Origin: Lachnospiraceae bacterium
GTDB taxonomy: Bacteria > Bacillota > Clostridia > Lachnospirales > Lachnospiraceae
Length of the DNA: 64,000 nt
Assembly (NCBI GenBank): GCA_017399685.1
Contig: JAFQBM010000041.1
Span: 37,317 to 101,316 of the forward strand
Direction: 5' to 3'
Shown here in pieces: positions 51,412-61,838 of this stretch (position 1 is its first letter; each line of letters begins with the position of its first letter). A program made the translations under genes and the position numbers. The notes below the pieces were generated by a model that was not told the origin of the DNA, did no database searches, and saw only the letters and a list, made by a program, of their open reading frames with translations.

Positions 51412-53523
51412 TTATTCACTGTAGTTATTCTTCACATATTCTTTGATAATTTTACTATCTCTTGGCATTCTACATCCGACTATGTACTCACCCTCGTTAT
51501 CAGAAGTTCTAATAATACAGCCTTCTAATATTTCATCCTTTAAAATATCAAAATTATCAATATCAATAACTACATCTTTTCCTTTTAGGTCAGCAAATAA
51601 TTCTTCTCTGCTGGCAAAGGCAAAACCATTGGCGCTGATGTTGATCATTCTTCCTTGATACGGCTTATCGTCACCTTTTACCTTTATCACACATTGATTT
51701 GAAAGTGGCATTCTGGCATACTTTCTTCTATTAAATACCTTTGGAGTACTTTCTACGATAAGTTTGTAATTGCCATTTTCGCCTTTGTGTGCAGAACATA
51801 AATCAATATTTTCCCAACGGTACAATACATTATCAACCACAATGCCCAAATGACATTTTGTTTGTTTCTCTTTTCCACTTACAATATCCTGGCCGTTATC
51901 CTCAACTGTCACAAATATTTCATGATCCACGCACTCGACTACTTCACCCAAATATTCTATCTGGTCCATATCTTCAAATGAGATTGCAATTTTCATACCT
52001 GCTTTTACGTCCTGAACACCCATAAATCCGCCGACACCAAGTTCTTCCATAAGATGCCCAACCACTGCTTCGATATTTCCAGCACTTCTTGCAGTTTCAT
52101 CATACTTACTAAGCATCTCTTTGGTTGTCAATTCAGCCTGATCAATTTTTTCTGTTATAACATCCATAAGGTTACAAACCTGATGCATATTATCCGTAAG
52201 TGTTTTATTCGAATTTTCTACTTCCTTAACTGCACTGTCAACAATCTTAATATTTGCGCCTAGAGTTGTAGCATCCTTGGTAATATTCGTCACACTCCTA
52301 TCTACACTAGACACCTTATCCATATTAATCTGAATCAGCTTAATTGTCTGAGATATACTTTCCATCATTCTTTCAGATGTTTCCTCTAAATGTGACAAAG
52401 CATTGAGAATTCTGCCAGATGACTCCTGCGTTCCGGCACTCAGTCCACGAATTTCATCTGCAACAACAGCAAAACCTTTTCCTGCATCTCCTGCTCTTGC
52501 TGCCTCAATGGAGGCATTTAATGCCAGTATGTTTGTTTGGGAAGTAATACCTTCAATCATTCCGGTTTCATTTTTTACATTCGTGAATTCTGCTTTAAAT
52601 TCACCTAAAATTTCTTCTATTTGAGCAGAAAGAGAGGCCATCTTATTTGTTGTTTCTACCACTTCGGATAGTTCCGTAGAACTAATATTGGCATGTTCTG
52701 CAGATGCCTCAATCAGGCTTACTACATCCTCCATAAGCTCTGACACATTTGCTACCTGTGCATCAATAGCGTTTGTCATCTCCATAGACGACATTGTTCT
52801 ATCATTTAATTCGCCATTCGCATTAGCCAGATCATTCATATCCATTACAACCATCTGAGCTCCTGCTTTGTTCTCATCTGCTAATTCACGGGCAACTGTC
52901 ACACCATCTACAATCTGATTACTTGCACCTTTCACCTTTTCAACTGTTTCTACCACTCTTTCAAGATTACTTTTAATGGAACCCGTCAAAGCACCATCTG
53001 ATTCAATAAGGTGTTTAATCGCCATATTGGTACATGCATAACAACATAATACAATAGCAAATTGAAGGGCACAGTCTATACTGGACACAAATTCCATCAT
53101 GCCCTTCACCCGACCCTTATACAGATTACTAGAGATAAGCACGAACAAGGTTGCCCACATCATCGACATAATCAGTTTAGGATTCTTATAAAGGATTAAA
53201 ATGGATATCAATGGTAAGATAAACACATAGGATATTTCATCCATGGATGTCCATGCAATAAATGCGTAAAATAACACATAACCTAATGCCAATAACCATT
53301 TATAGCCTGGGAAATCCATCCCTTTAATTTTAAGTAACAAACCGCCAATTATGTACTCTGCCCAACCAATAGCGGAAAATATAATGAACCATTCATTACT
53401 TATCACCCCCTGACCCATTTTTACACCATAAAATATGGTTACGATAACCATCAACATAAGCCAGGTTGTACCTGCTCTTTTATTCGCTTTGGCATTAAAA
53501 TATTTCTCATCGTAACTTGGCAT
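51412..53523 (-). CDS. Chemoreceptor with C-terminal PilZ domain
   Basis: 703 residues. Six membrane helices in the first ~170 residues, then a methyl-accepting signalling coiled coil with the tip [20 protein letters not shown]. After residue ~530 a YcgR-N-like barrel is followed by a PilZ domain with RRKYARMPLSN and INISANGFAFAS, the c-di-GMP binding motifs (RxxxR and [DN]xSxxG). So the receptor probably integrates c-di-GMP with chemotaxis. ATG 53523 follows AAGGAG; the upstream in-frame start is unlikely. No HAMP domain. A promoter and two palindromes lie upstream. Confidence 0.9.
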   Translation of the reverse strand: MPSYDEKYFNAKANKRAGTTWLMLMVIVTIFYGVKMGQGVISNEWFIIFSAIGWAEYIIGGLLLKIKGMDFPGYKWLLALGYVLFYAFIAWTSMDEISYVFILPLISILILYKNPKLIMSMMWATLFVLISSNLYKGRVKGMMEFVSSIDCALQFAIVLCCYACTNMAIKHLIESDGALTGSIKSNLERVVETVEKVKGASNQIVDGVTVARELADENKAGAQMVVMDMNDLANANGELNDRTMSSMEMTNAIDAQVANVSELMEDVVSLIEASAEHANISSTELSEVVETTNKMASLSAQIEEILGEFKAEFTNVKNETGMIEGITSQTNILALNASIEAARAGDAGKGFAVVADEIRGLSAGTQESSGRILNALSHLEETSERMMESISQTIKLIQINMDKVSSVDRSVTNITKDATTLGANIKIVDSAVKEVENSNKTLTDNMHQVCNLMDVITEKIDQAELTTKEMLSKYDETARSAGNIEAVVGHLMEELGVGGFMGVQDVKAGMKIAISFEDMDQIEYLGEVVECVDHEIFVTVEDNGQDIVSGKEKQTKCHLGIVVDNVLYRWENIDLCSAHKGENGNYKLIVESTPKVFNRRKYARMPLSNQCVIKVKGDDKPYQGRMINISANGFAFASREELFADLKGKDVVIDIDNFDILKDEILEGCIIRTSDNEGEYIVGCRMPRDSKIIKEYVKNNYSE

Positions 53524-53581
53524 ATACCTTCTCCTTCCAATACTGTATTCTTTCATTTCATTCTACAAACTACTTTTAGGC

Positions 53582-53675
53582 ATTATACCACAAATTTTGC
53601 TATTTTAAAACTGTTTTTGTACAAAATACACAATTATTTTGTACATTTGTAACTGTTCACGTGTGAACAGTTACA
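53582..53675 (-). promoter_or_regulatory. Promoter and paired palindromes upstream of the chemoreceptor-PilZ gene
   Basis: Extended -10 TGGTATAAT on the minus strand (TATAAT at 53587-53582). Upstream lie an 11-bp palindrome TGTACAAAATA / TATTTTGTACA (53618-53645, 6-nt loop) and a 13-bp one TGTAACTGTTCAC / GTGAACAGTTACA (53648-53675, 2-nt loop). Both could be operator sites or RNA hairpins of the divergent side. 53676-53845 shows nothing recognisable. Confidence 0.5.
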
Positions 53676-53845
53676 TACATTTTCTTCATATGCTTTATGT
53701 TAAATATCTGTCTTGCTCAAGTAATAAATCCAATCGCCTATTCTTTGAATGACACCCTGAAATTAGGCACTTACAATAAGAAAACAAATCTTTCTGTTAC
53801 ATTGGCAACTCATAAGCATCTCCTCTATCCGGTATTCTTTCGCAT

Positions 53846-56038
53846 TTATATTTTCTTCAATCTCCAAACCCTACTTGTATAATCCCCCCACATATCCACT
53901 ATCAGACCTATTTCCATAAGCTCATCACCGGAATATTTCATATTCTCACCTACAATCTCATAGGTAGAATCTGGCTCCAGGGCTGTAAATTTCATGCGAT
54001 AGATACCACCATTTACGATACAGGATTTTCTAAAATATGCTGCAAATATATCTGTACCATCCTCCGATATGACCATCCAAGCCGTATCATTTCCATCATT
54101 ATTCGTTGTTATAAACGGGCTCTTTAGCCTGTACATGTCCCCTGCCTGCACAAATGTACGAAGCTCCTTATACTGCTTTACTTGTGCCTTAATTTCTTCT
54201 TTTTCTTCATCCGTTAATTTCATAAGATCCAGTTCATAACCAAAATTTCCACTCATAGCCACATCTCCCCGTGTCTTTAATGAAGTCACACGTCCTGTCT
54301 GGTGATTTGGTATGGCTGACACATGTGCTCCCATAGCACTAACAGGATAACACATACTGGTTCCATATTGAATCCGGAGTCTTTCCATTGCATCCGTATC
54401 ATCACTGGTCCATATCTGTGGCATATAATACAATATCCCCGGATCAAAACGTCCTCCACCCCCGGAACATCCTTCAAATAACACATCCGGATACGCAGAG
54501 GTGATACGTTCCATTACATCATATAAACCTAACATATATCTATGTGGCATTTCCTTTTGCCGGTCAGCCGGAAGCCCTGCCGAACCAAACTCAGACATAT
54601 TTCTATTCATATCCCATTTAATATAAGATATATCTGACTCCTGCAATATTCCACCTATTGTGTCAACGATATAATCGCATACCTCTTTTCTGCTAAGATC
54701 CAATATTAACTGATTTCTTGCTTCTGTCCGGACTCTATCCGGCACATGAATACACCAATCCGGATGTGTTCTATAAAGGTCACTGTCTACAGATACCATC
54801 TCCGGTTCAATCCACAAACCAAATTTAAGTCCTATCTCATTTATTTTTTTTGCTAAACCTGTGATTCCATTTGGAAGCTTTTCTTTATTGACATACCAGT
54901 CACCAAGAGAACAATCATCTCCATTTCTCTTTCCAAACCAGCCATCATCCAAGACAAATAATTCGATACCCAATTCCTTGGCTGCCTTCGCCAAACCTAT
55001 TATCTTATCCTCATCAAAATCAAAGTAAGTAGCTTCCCAGTTGTTTATCAATATAGGTCTAGGTTCATCCCGGTACTTACCTCTAACCAGTCTGGTCCGA
55101 TACAGCTTATGATATGTTCTTGACATTGGACCAAAACCCTTGCCCGAATATACCATAACCACTTCCGGTGCCTGAAACTCCTGTCCCGGCTCCAGTTTCC
55201 ACGAGAAATCATATTCATTGATTCCCATCCAGACTCTTGGTTTGTCTGCACAATCTACTTCAATTCCTCCGGTAAAATTTCCACTATATACCAGATTAAA
55301 ACCATAGGCCTCTCCATATTCCTCATTGGCATCCTTGGATGCCATAATAAAAAATGGATTCAACTGATGACTGGAAGAACCACGTTTACTATCTATGACC
55401 TGTATCCCATGTCTAAGTGGGGTACGCTCCATAAAACGCTCCTTGCCCCATGCGCCATGAAAATCGATAAAATCATAATCATATGTTTCAAAATCTACGC
55501 TGGCACTAAGAACCTTTTCAAGTAAAATATTGTCATTACTTTCATTTATAACCTTAACTGTTCTGGTAATAGCATCTAAATTATGAAACGCAGTATACAT
55601 AAGAATCACTTTCAATCCCTTTAGCTTATCTGACAAAGTGATATAGAGTGTATCCGCTTCCTCATCACTCTCCACATAAGTAGCTGGCAATCCTTGCAAT
55701 TTTGGCTTGCCACTCATTATCTTATATCCATCATAAAGCAATTTCGCATTTCGGCTTCCATCGGCATATACCACAGATATGGCTGGCACACGGTAATCCG
55801 TTCCCAACCCGGTAGGATACTCTTGATTCATATAATCCAAAGAATAATCTTCATTATCTGTATTCGGTGTAAAACCGCCTACTCTGTTAACCACAGCATT
55901 CGATATATCCGGTGTCTTTATCTTCTTCCCCCAATATACATGAACAAGATACTTTCCACGCCAAAGATGTATGATGTAACTTGTTTTAGATGTTTGCAAA
56001 TGAAACACCTTTGATTGTTCGTCAAATATGATAGACAT
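53846..56038 (-). CDS. Alpha-galactosidase, GH36 family
   Basis: 730 residues, the usual length for GH36 of the raffinose type; no signal peptide, so intracellular. Hydrolyses terminal alpha-galactosides such as melibiose and raffinose. Nucleophile Asp is in YIKWDMNR and acid/base Asp in QIWTSDDTDA; the substrate-binding block ECGSGGGGRFD-like sequence appears as FEGCSGGGGRFDPG, and FVLDDGWFGKRNGD is also typical. ATG 56038 is chosen because AAAAGGGG precedes it; upstream ATGs belong to a longer frame without a site. No transporter or regulator gene is adjacent. Confidence 0.95.
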   Translation of the reverse strand: MSIIFDEQSKVFHLQTSKTSYIIHLWRGKYLVHVYWGKKIKTPDISNAVVNRVGGFTPNTDNEDYSLDYMNQEYPTGLGTDYRVPAISVVYADGSRNAKLLYDGYKIMSGKPKLQGLPATYVESDEEADTLYITLSDKLKGLKVILMYTAFHNLDAITRTVKVINESNDNILLEKVLSASVDFETYDYDFIDFHGAWGKERFMERTPLRHGIQVIDSKRGSSSHQLNPFFIMASKDANEEYGEAYGFNLVYSGNFTGGIEVDCADKPRVWMGINEYDFSWKLEPGQEFQAPEVVMVYSGKGFGPMSRTYHKLYRTRLVRGKYRDEPRPILINNWEATYFDFDEDKIIGLAKAAKELGIELFVLDDGWFGKRNGDDCSLGDWYVNKEKLPNGITGLAKKINEIGLKFGLWIEPEMVSVDSDLYRTHPDWCIHVPDRVRTEARNQLILDLSRKEVCDYIVDTIGGILQESDISYIKWDMNRNMSEFGSAGLPADRQKEMPHRYMLGLYDVMERITSAYPDVLFEGCSGGGGRFDPGILYYMPQIWTSDDTDAMERLRIQYGTSMCYPVSAMGAHVSAIPNHQTGRVTSLKTRGDVAMSGNFGYELDLMKLTDEEKEEIKAQVKQYKELRTFVQAGDMYRLKSPFITTNNDGNDTAWMVISEDGTDIFAAYFRKSCIVNGGIYRMKFTALEPDSTYEIVGENMKYSGDELMEIGLIVDMWGDYTSRVWRLKKI

Positions 56039-56101
56039 ATGATTCCCCCTTTTTATCTTTTTATTTTGATTCAAATAGCCCATTTTGCACATGTCTGCCA
56101 A

Positions 56102-56580
56102 AATACTTCTAGCACTTCGTCCTTTTACCCCAGCAATTCACATGTATTCGCTGTTGCTATTGCTTTATTTGCCACAACATACTTATAAATCATTTCCTCT
56201 ATTTTATCATATTGCTCGTCATATCGTCTCTATAAATCTAAAATTTTTCTATCATTCTTTGCTCTTAACTTATTGACATTGCGTGTAAACAGCAACTCTC
56301 TTTTTTATGAGGAAAGAAAATTTGAAAGCTAGTACAACACCGATAGCATTACATACAAGCTTTGAGTTAGCTACTTTAAAAATATCTTCATGGCTACAAC
56401 CATTCTAATGTTTTCGGTTTAAATCACTTAGGTTTGAAATTTTTAAATTAATTGAATTAACATGATTGCTACCTCACCTTTTTATTTACTTTCTATTATA
56501 TATAATTCTTTATAAATATTAACAATTAAATGTGATTTATTCTCATTTCAACGTTGTTTTCATCCAGATTACCCCCTAGA
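56102..56580. other. AT-rich intergenic region, possible gene remnant
   Basis: No supported gene. A minus-strand frame near 56140-56240 reads YDEQYDKIEEMIYKYVVANK, then AIATANTCELLG before a stop, and could be the tail of a lost winged-helix protein, but it has no start. No clear promoter for the galactosidase gene was identified. Confidence 0.25.
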
Positions 56581-56582
56581 AA

Positions 56583-56630
56583 ACAAAAAAACACCCTGCT
56601 AACCATTCGTCATAGTTTCAGTTAGCAGGG
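56583..56630 (-). terminator. Terminator of the Bce-like transporter operon
   Basis: Perfect 10-bp stem CCCTGCTAAC / GTTAGCAGGG, followed on the minus strand by TGTTTTTTTG. Confidence 0.85.
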
Positions 56631-56687
56631 CATCGCAAAAGCCTTTACTCTAATTCATATTATTTTCCATCTTCAATAACTGTCTTG

Positions 56688-57449
56688 CTACCATCCCAGT
56701 TCCAATAGCCAGTTATTTAACAGTCTCTCCCTATCCTTCTCTTTTATCTCTAAGTCTTTCGGACTTATATACTCGCCCTTAATGTTACCATCTACAATAT
56801 ACAACACTCTGGAACACTTTGCGGCTACCTTTGCATCATGGGTTACCATCATAATGGTTGTTCCTTCTTCGTTTAACTTTACCAGTTCCTCCATTACCTC
56901 GTTTGACGCAGTTCTGTTCAAAGCTCCCGTAGGTTCATCCGCAAATAAAACCTTGGGCATATTAATCATACTTCTACAGATGCAGGCTCTCTGAAGCTGC
57001 CCTCCCGAAACTTCATTGATGTCGTTATCGGCAATGTCAATGATACCTAGCTTACGCATTAAGTCCTGGCCACGCCCCACCGTTTCCTTACGTGTTTCAG
57101 TATTCTTATTCGATTGTACCGCTGGAAGAATAATATTGTCGAGAACGGTCAGATTTTTAAGCATATACATCTGCTGAAAGATAAAGCCCATTTCATCAAG
57201 ACGTAAATCTGCAAGCTCCTTTTCACCCATTTTTGCAATGTTCTTTCCGCAGAATTTTACTTCGCCTGCGGTAATGGAATCCATGCCGGAAACGGCATAC
57301 AGGAGAGTGGATTTACCCGAGCCTGAGGGACCCATAATAGCTACCATTTCGCCTTCCGAAACGGTAAAGTTTACATTTTTCAAAACGTTGTTTTGGCGTT
57401 TGTTTACGATATATGTTTTGCAGAGGTCTTTTACTTCTAAAATATTCAT
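56688..57449 (-). CDS. ABC transporter ATP-binding protein, BceA/MacB-like
   Basis: 253 residues. Walker A GPSGSGKS near residue 40, Q-loop FIFQQMYML, signature VSGGQLQR, Walker B VLFADEPTGAL and switch His in MMVTHDAKV. Type I exporters of the Bce or MacB class use such ATPases with a large FtsX-domain permease, encoded just upstream with a 14-bp gap. ATG follows AAAGGAAAC. Together with the kinase and regulator it forms a peptide-antibiotic sensing module by family analogy. Confidence 0.92.
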   Translation of the reverse strand: MNILEVKDLCKTYIVNKRQNNVLKNVNFTVSEGEMVAIMGPSGSGKSTLLYAVSGMDSITAGEVKFCGKNIAKMGEKELADLRLDEMGFIFQQMYMLKNLTVLDNIILPAVQSNKNTETRKETVGRGQDLMRKLGIIDIADNDINEVSGGQLQRACICRSMINMPKVLFADEPTGALNRTASNEVMEELVKLNEEGTTIMMVTHDAKVAAKCSRVLYIVDGNIKGEYISPKDLEIKEKDRERLLNNWLLELGW

Positions 57450-57463
57450 AATAGTTTCCTTTC

Positions 57464-59833
57464 TTATTCAATATTAGCAGTGTCGGATGACTTGATTTTT
57501 CTTGTATAAAGTGAGGTCAGGAATGCACTTACGGTTGTTGTAACAAGAATTACGATAGGGAAGATAAGATACATTTCCATAGGATTGATCACATAGTCAA
57601 CTGCAAGCTCCATACCCATCATTTTAAATATCGGGTCAATGCAAAGGTGAGTCAATGGCATTGCGAAAATTTCGCCGATAATCACTGCAATCATTCCCAC
57701 GAATAAAAATCTGAAAGCATGGTATGCATAGATTTTTCCGTTTCTTGTACCTACAGCTTTCATAAGTGCGATTTCACCTTGCTCCTTTGCGATAAAGGAA
57801 CGTTCCATAAGCACGGTAATAAGTGCAGCCAATACAATTGTAAGAACCACTACAAGGGATTTTACTGCGTCAAGAGTTTCCGTAACACCGAGCATATCCG
57901 CTACTGCTTCGGCGCAGGTTTCTATATTTTCATAATCGGGGAAAATCCTCTGAATTTCTTCCATTCGACCTTCAATTTCCTTGCTGTCAGGGTTATCTGT
58001 AAACATAATTTGAGTATTGACACCGCCCTGTGCCTGAACGTAATTTATGTACTCATCGTTGTGAAGTCTGATGCCCATACCCTTCATATTCATACCTTGG
58101 AAAAACGCCGAAATGATATATTCCTTATCTCCGTCCATGGTTTTAATCGTAACAGTATCACCGATATTGGCTTTTAGCTTATCCGCAGCGATTCGAGTGA
58201 TTGCAATTTCATCGGTACTCCTCGGTGCTGCTCCTGCTGTGTATTCGTACATATCCATCGTTGTGCCTGTGCCTTGATATACAGGGATATTGCTCTCGTT
58301 TTCTCCGAAGGATACAGGCAAGTTAAACATTATTTCCTGATAGCATTTTGCAGGAATTCCATTTTCGGCAAGAATCTGTTCCATTTCATCAAGGTGCTTT
58401 TCAAGCTTTTCGTGTCCGTCTTCCAGCATACATTCCATAACTATTTTACTGTCTAAATATACATCGCAATCTGCCCATCCAAATGTTGTAGCAAGGCTAC
58501 CGCTGTTCATAGTAGAAACAGTTGCCGAAAGCACAAGCAAAAGAGAAAGACAAAGGAAGAATGTAAGTGTGATAATGCTATAACGTTTAGGGCTGCTTAC
58601 AATGTCATTCAGTGCAAGGAAAGGTGCCATCGGAAGCTTTGATTTACCTAAACTCATAAGGCTTTTTTTACGGAAGCGTTCCCCTGTCTGACCGTTTCGA
58701 ATTGCATCAATAGGAGTCATTTTCTTGACACTGCCTGTACAGCTATAGCAGAACAGTAAAATTACTACAATGACAAGAACAGCACAGAGAATGTTTACCA
58801 AAATCGGGTTCTGATTTCCGATAATAATTGTCTGGGAGGAAACGTTTATAAGCATTTCACCGAAAGGAAAGCTAAGCACAAGACCGATAGCCGCACCGAT
58901 GATAGAAAGTCCCATATATTTCACAAGATATAATCCCCGGATTTTGAAATTGCCGATACCAATCGCCTTCATTACACCGATTTCACGGAATTCCTCGGAA
59001 AGTGTAAAGGAAATGGTAAAACGTAAAACCACAAATGCTATTATAATAAGAATCATACTTACCACAAGCAGAATACCTACCACTAGCATATCAAAAATAT
59101 AGGTAAATTCCATAAAGGCTCTGTCCATTGTGAGAATACTGTTATCTGTAAGCGGCTTTATCTGCGTTATAGCCGTTTCCACATCGGATGAATATAGGTA
59201 GACCAGAGCACCGCCGTAATATCCTTGCGTGTTTTCTGCGGAAAGGAAATAGTTAAAATCCTCCTCGCTTATGATATAACGTGTAAAACTCATCTGATTT
59301 GAACCGAAAAGTGCGTCCTTTATTTTATCTTTGATAACAAATTCACGGCTCACACCGTTTACTTCTATGGTAAGCTTATCGCCCACATCAACACCGATAG
59401 CGTCCGCCTTACTCTCCGTCATATAAACCTCTCCCGGTTTTACCGTTTCAAGGATACTGCCATCAGAAAGAAAATAATTCAAGCTGATATCGCTGTGAAC
59501 CAGATTCGTACCCTGCAAAGCCACCATATCCTCGTCCTTAAAGATAAAATTGTCGGGCGATAAAAACAATATGTTTTCCTTCTCATAGCTATCTACTGCA
59601 CTTGCCGAACTTAACGTTTCCTCCTCGTCAACAGTTAAAGCTTTATTCATAGTAACGACAAGATAATCCGGCATCTTCGCCATTTCAAAATAATCATCCA
59701 GTGCCGTGGTAACATTTATAATGTTATTTACACTTGACGACACAAACATAGTGGCAAGAATAATAAAGGATAGAATAATAATATTCATTGCCCTTTTTCG
59801 TTTTAAGTCTTTTTTTAGTATGTTTCGATACAT
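57464..59833 (-). CDS. FtsX-domain ABC transporter permease
   Basis: 789 residues from ATG 59833 (AAAGGAG upstream). A first membrane helix (AMNIIILSFIILATMFVSSS), a large external domain, three helices around 250-380, another helix, a second external domain and three C-terminal helices. This is the FtsX duplicated layout with a MacB-like periplasmic domain, larger than the ten-helix BceB. The substrate is unknown; antimicrobial peptides are the usual guess. Downstream ATPase is coupled. Codon use here and in the ATPase appears somewhat more GC-rich than in neighbours, hinting at transfer. Confidence 0.88.
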   Translation of the reverse strand: MYRNILKKDLKRKRAMNIIILSFIILATMFVSSSVNNIINVTTALDDYFEMAKMPDYLVVTMNKALTVDEEETLSSASAVDSYEKENILFLSPDNFIFKDEDMVALQGTNLVHSDISLNYFLSDGSILETVKPGEVYMTESKADAIGVDVGDKLTIEVNGVSREFVIKDKIKDALFGSNQMSFTRYIISEEDFNYFLSAENTQGYYGGALVYLYSSDVETAITQIKPLTDNSILTMDRAFMEFTYIFDMLVVGILLVVSMILIIIAFVVLRFTISFTLSEEFREIGVMKAIGIGNFKIRGLYLVKYMGLSIIGAAIGLVLSFPFGEMLINVSSQTIIIGNQNPILVNILCAVLVIVVILLFCYSCTGSVKKMTPIDAIRNGQTGERFRKKSLMSLGKSKLPMAPFLALNDIVSSPKRYSIITLTFFLCLSLLLVLSATVSTMNSGSLATTFGWADCDVYLDSKIVMECMLEDGHEKLEKHLDEMEQILAENGIPAKCYQEIMFNLPVSFGENESNIPVYQGTGTTMDMYEYTAGAAPRSTDEIAITRIAADKLKANIGDTVTIKTMDGDKEYIISAFFQGMNMKGMGIRLHNDEYINYVQAQGGVNTQIMFTDNPDSKEIEGRMEEIQRIFPDYENIETCAEAVADMLGVTETLDAVKSLVVVLTIVLAALITVLMERSFIAKEQGEIALMKAVGTRNGKIYAYHAFRFLFVGMIAVIIGEIFAMPLTHLCIDPIFKMMGMELAVDYVINPMEMYLIFPIVILVTTTVSAFLTSLYTRKIKSSDTANIE

Positions 59834-59901
59834 TTTTTTGCTCCTTTCTCTTGTTTCTGAATTCATTCTACAAGAGAAATTATTAAATAATCATTAAATA
59901 C

Positions 59902-59939
59902 AAAACTTCAGAGTCATAAAAATCTAACTCTGAAGTTTT
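59902..59939. terminator. Terminator between kinase and permease genes
   Basis: Perfect 13-bp stem AAAACTTCAGAGT / ACTCTGAAGTTTT. It separates the regulator-kinase transcript from the transporter transcript and works on both strands. Confidence 0.8.
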
Positions 59940-59947
59940 TATATTCT

Positions 59948-61183
59948 TTATGCTTTTCTAATCACTACCGTCACACAAAAAGCGTCTGCTTTTATTTGTG
60001 CGAAGATTTCACCATCCATTTTACGCATCAGTGTTTTGCAAATATAAAGTCCCAGACCGCTCCCTTTCATACTGGTACTATTGCTTCCACGATAAAAGGA
60101 ATCGAAAAGATTTGGAAGCTCCTCTTCTTTCAGATTGCCCCCCGAATTCTCGATATGTATTAATTTACAATCCTCTTCCTCCCCAAAGGAAATGCGGATA
60201 CTCTTACCATCACCATATTTTATGGCATTTTCCATAACATTTTGCAGAACCTCAACCATACGGTTCTTATCCCCTTTCACAAGACATTCCGCAAATTCAT
60301 CCACTTGAAATTCTGTGTGAATGACAGACAACTTATCCTTATAATAACTTTCTGTGACTTTCATAACCTCTGAAAGGTAATACTCTCCCATACTCACTTC
60401 CAAATTCAGAAAATCTTCTCTGGATGCAGTTACAATTTCATCCACATACCCCTTTATTTCTTTCACATTCCTTGCAATGCCCTGCAAAGCTTCGTCTTTT
60501 CTCTCCTGTGTATCATACAAATCCTCCGCCAACGCTTTCGAATACAATTCAATGGAAGACAGTGGCGTTTTAATATCATGGGACAGAGAAAGAATCAAGG
60601 TCTTGCGCTCCTTTTGAAATTCAAGTTCTTTCTCCTTGTTATCCTCCAACTTTTCACGAAGCATATCCATTCCCCACAGGAAACGCCCAAACAGCTTACT
60701 TTTTTCTTCTTTTACAGGCATGGATAAATTCCCTTTCGCCAGCTCATAAGATAAATTACTCATATCCTGAAAAGGCTTTAAGACTTTATGATACACATAC
60801 ACCAGTACAATCATTGTCACAATCATCATACCCGGCAACGAGATGTTTATGTACAAAGGCAACCTTGAACTTCTTTCCTCTACATATTCTATCCGATACA
60901 GTTTACCATCTATTTCTTTCACTAAATAATCATTAACACAGGCTTCCCCGGCATCAAACGCTCTGATTCCTACTATCGTCTCATACTTATTTAAACTCAT
61001 TGCTTCTATTTCAGAAGCTTCTAGTTTTTGTTCTTCTATTTCCTTCATCACACGCCTTGCTTCCACAAGATATAATCTTCCGTCACTGTCATTATTTTGA
61101 TAAAAATACAATCCATTCACTGACAATATAAGCAATATCTCAACAATGACAATCCAAAGTGTAAAAAATTTAAACTTACTCAA
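59948..61183 (-). CDS. Sensor histidine kinase of the Bce-like module
   Basis: 411 residues. Two membrane helices (near residues 8-26 and 110-135) flank an external loop of about 85 residues; a HAMP-like region follows. H-box SLSHDIKTPLSSIELYSKAL, N-box VMENAIKYGDG and G-box GSGLGLYICKTL. The gene starts at TTG 61183, overlapping the regulator stop (TTGAGTAA). Likely senses an envelope signal and controls the adjacent transporter. Confidence 0.92.
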   Translation of the reverse strand: MSKFKFFTLWIVIVEILLILSVNGLYFYQNNDSDGRLYLVEARRVMKEIEEQKLEASEIEAMSLNKYETIVGIRAFDAGEACVNDYLVKEIDGKLYRIEYVEERSSRLPLYINISLPGMMIVTMIVLVYVYHKVLKPFQDMSNLSYELAKGNLSMPVKEEKSKLFGRFLWGMDMLREKLEDNKEKELEFQKERKTLILSLSHDIKTPLSSIELYSKALAEDLYDTQERKDEALQGIARNVKEIKGYVDEIVTASREDFLNLEVSMGEYYLSEVMKVTESYYKDKLSVIHTEFQVDEFAECLVKGDKNRMVEVLQNVMENAIKYGDGKSIRISFGEEEDCKLIHIENSGGNLKEEELPNLFDSFYRGSNSTSMKGSGLGLYICKTLMRKMDGEIFAQIKADAFCVTVVIRKA

Positions 61184-61838
61184 ACCGATACCCTACTCCC
61201 CACTCTGTAATAATATGTTTAGGCTTTTTGGGTTCTTCTTCTATTTTTTCCCTAAGCCACTTAATATGTACCGTCAGTGTTTGAATCTCCGAATCACTGT
61301 CACTTCCCCAAACGGTATTGAACAAATACTCCTTCTTCATAGTTACATTCTTATTCTCCATTAGCAGCTTTAACAGTTCAAACTCCTTTTCAGTAACTTC
61401 TTTTTTCTGCCCATCTACATATAGCGACTGTTGCACAGTATTCAATCGGATATTCCCTTCTACAATCTCTGCCTGACCATATTTTCTTTTAAAAATGCCT
61501 TTAATCTTGGCAATTAAAATATCTACATCATAAGGTTTCTCAATGTAATCGTCTGCACCAAGATTTAAGCCTTTTAATTTATCATTCTTTTCCACCTTGG
61601 CACTGGCAATTAAAATATGGGTATTGGAAGTCTCCCTAATCTTAGAACAAACTGCAAATCCATCCATTCCGGGAAGCATAATATCCAACACAATCAATCT
61701 GACTCCATATTTTTCATACAATTCCAAAGCTTTTTCACCAGTCTCTACTACACTAACCGTGTAATTCTCCTTACTCAAAAAATCACACAGCAACATACCT
61801 ATTTCTTTGTTATCTTCTACAATTAATATATCCAGCAT
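61176..61838 (-). CDS. OmpR-family response regulator of the Bce-like module
   Basis: 220 residues: receiver (ILIVEDNKEIGMLLCDFL, LIVLDIMLPGMDGFAVC, DYIEKPYDVDILIAKI) and winged-helix domain (VTEKEFELLKLLMENKNVTM, TLTVHIKWLREKIEE). First gene of an overlapping operon with its kinase; the transporter genes follow after a terminator. A TATAAT box lies about 70 bp upstream without a good -35. Confidence 0.92.
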   Translation of the reverse strand: MLDILIVEDNKEIGMLLCDFLSKENYTVSVVETGEKALELYEKYGVRLIVLDIMLPGMDGFAVCSKIRETSNTHILIASAKVEKNDKLKGLNLGADDYIEKPYDVDILIAKIKGIFKRKYGQAEIVEGNIRLNTVQQSLYVDGQKKEVTEKEFELLKLLMENKNVTMKKEYLFNTVWGSDSDSEIQTLTVHIKWLREKIEEEPKKPKHIITEWGVGYRFE

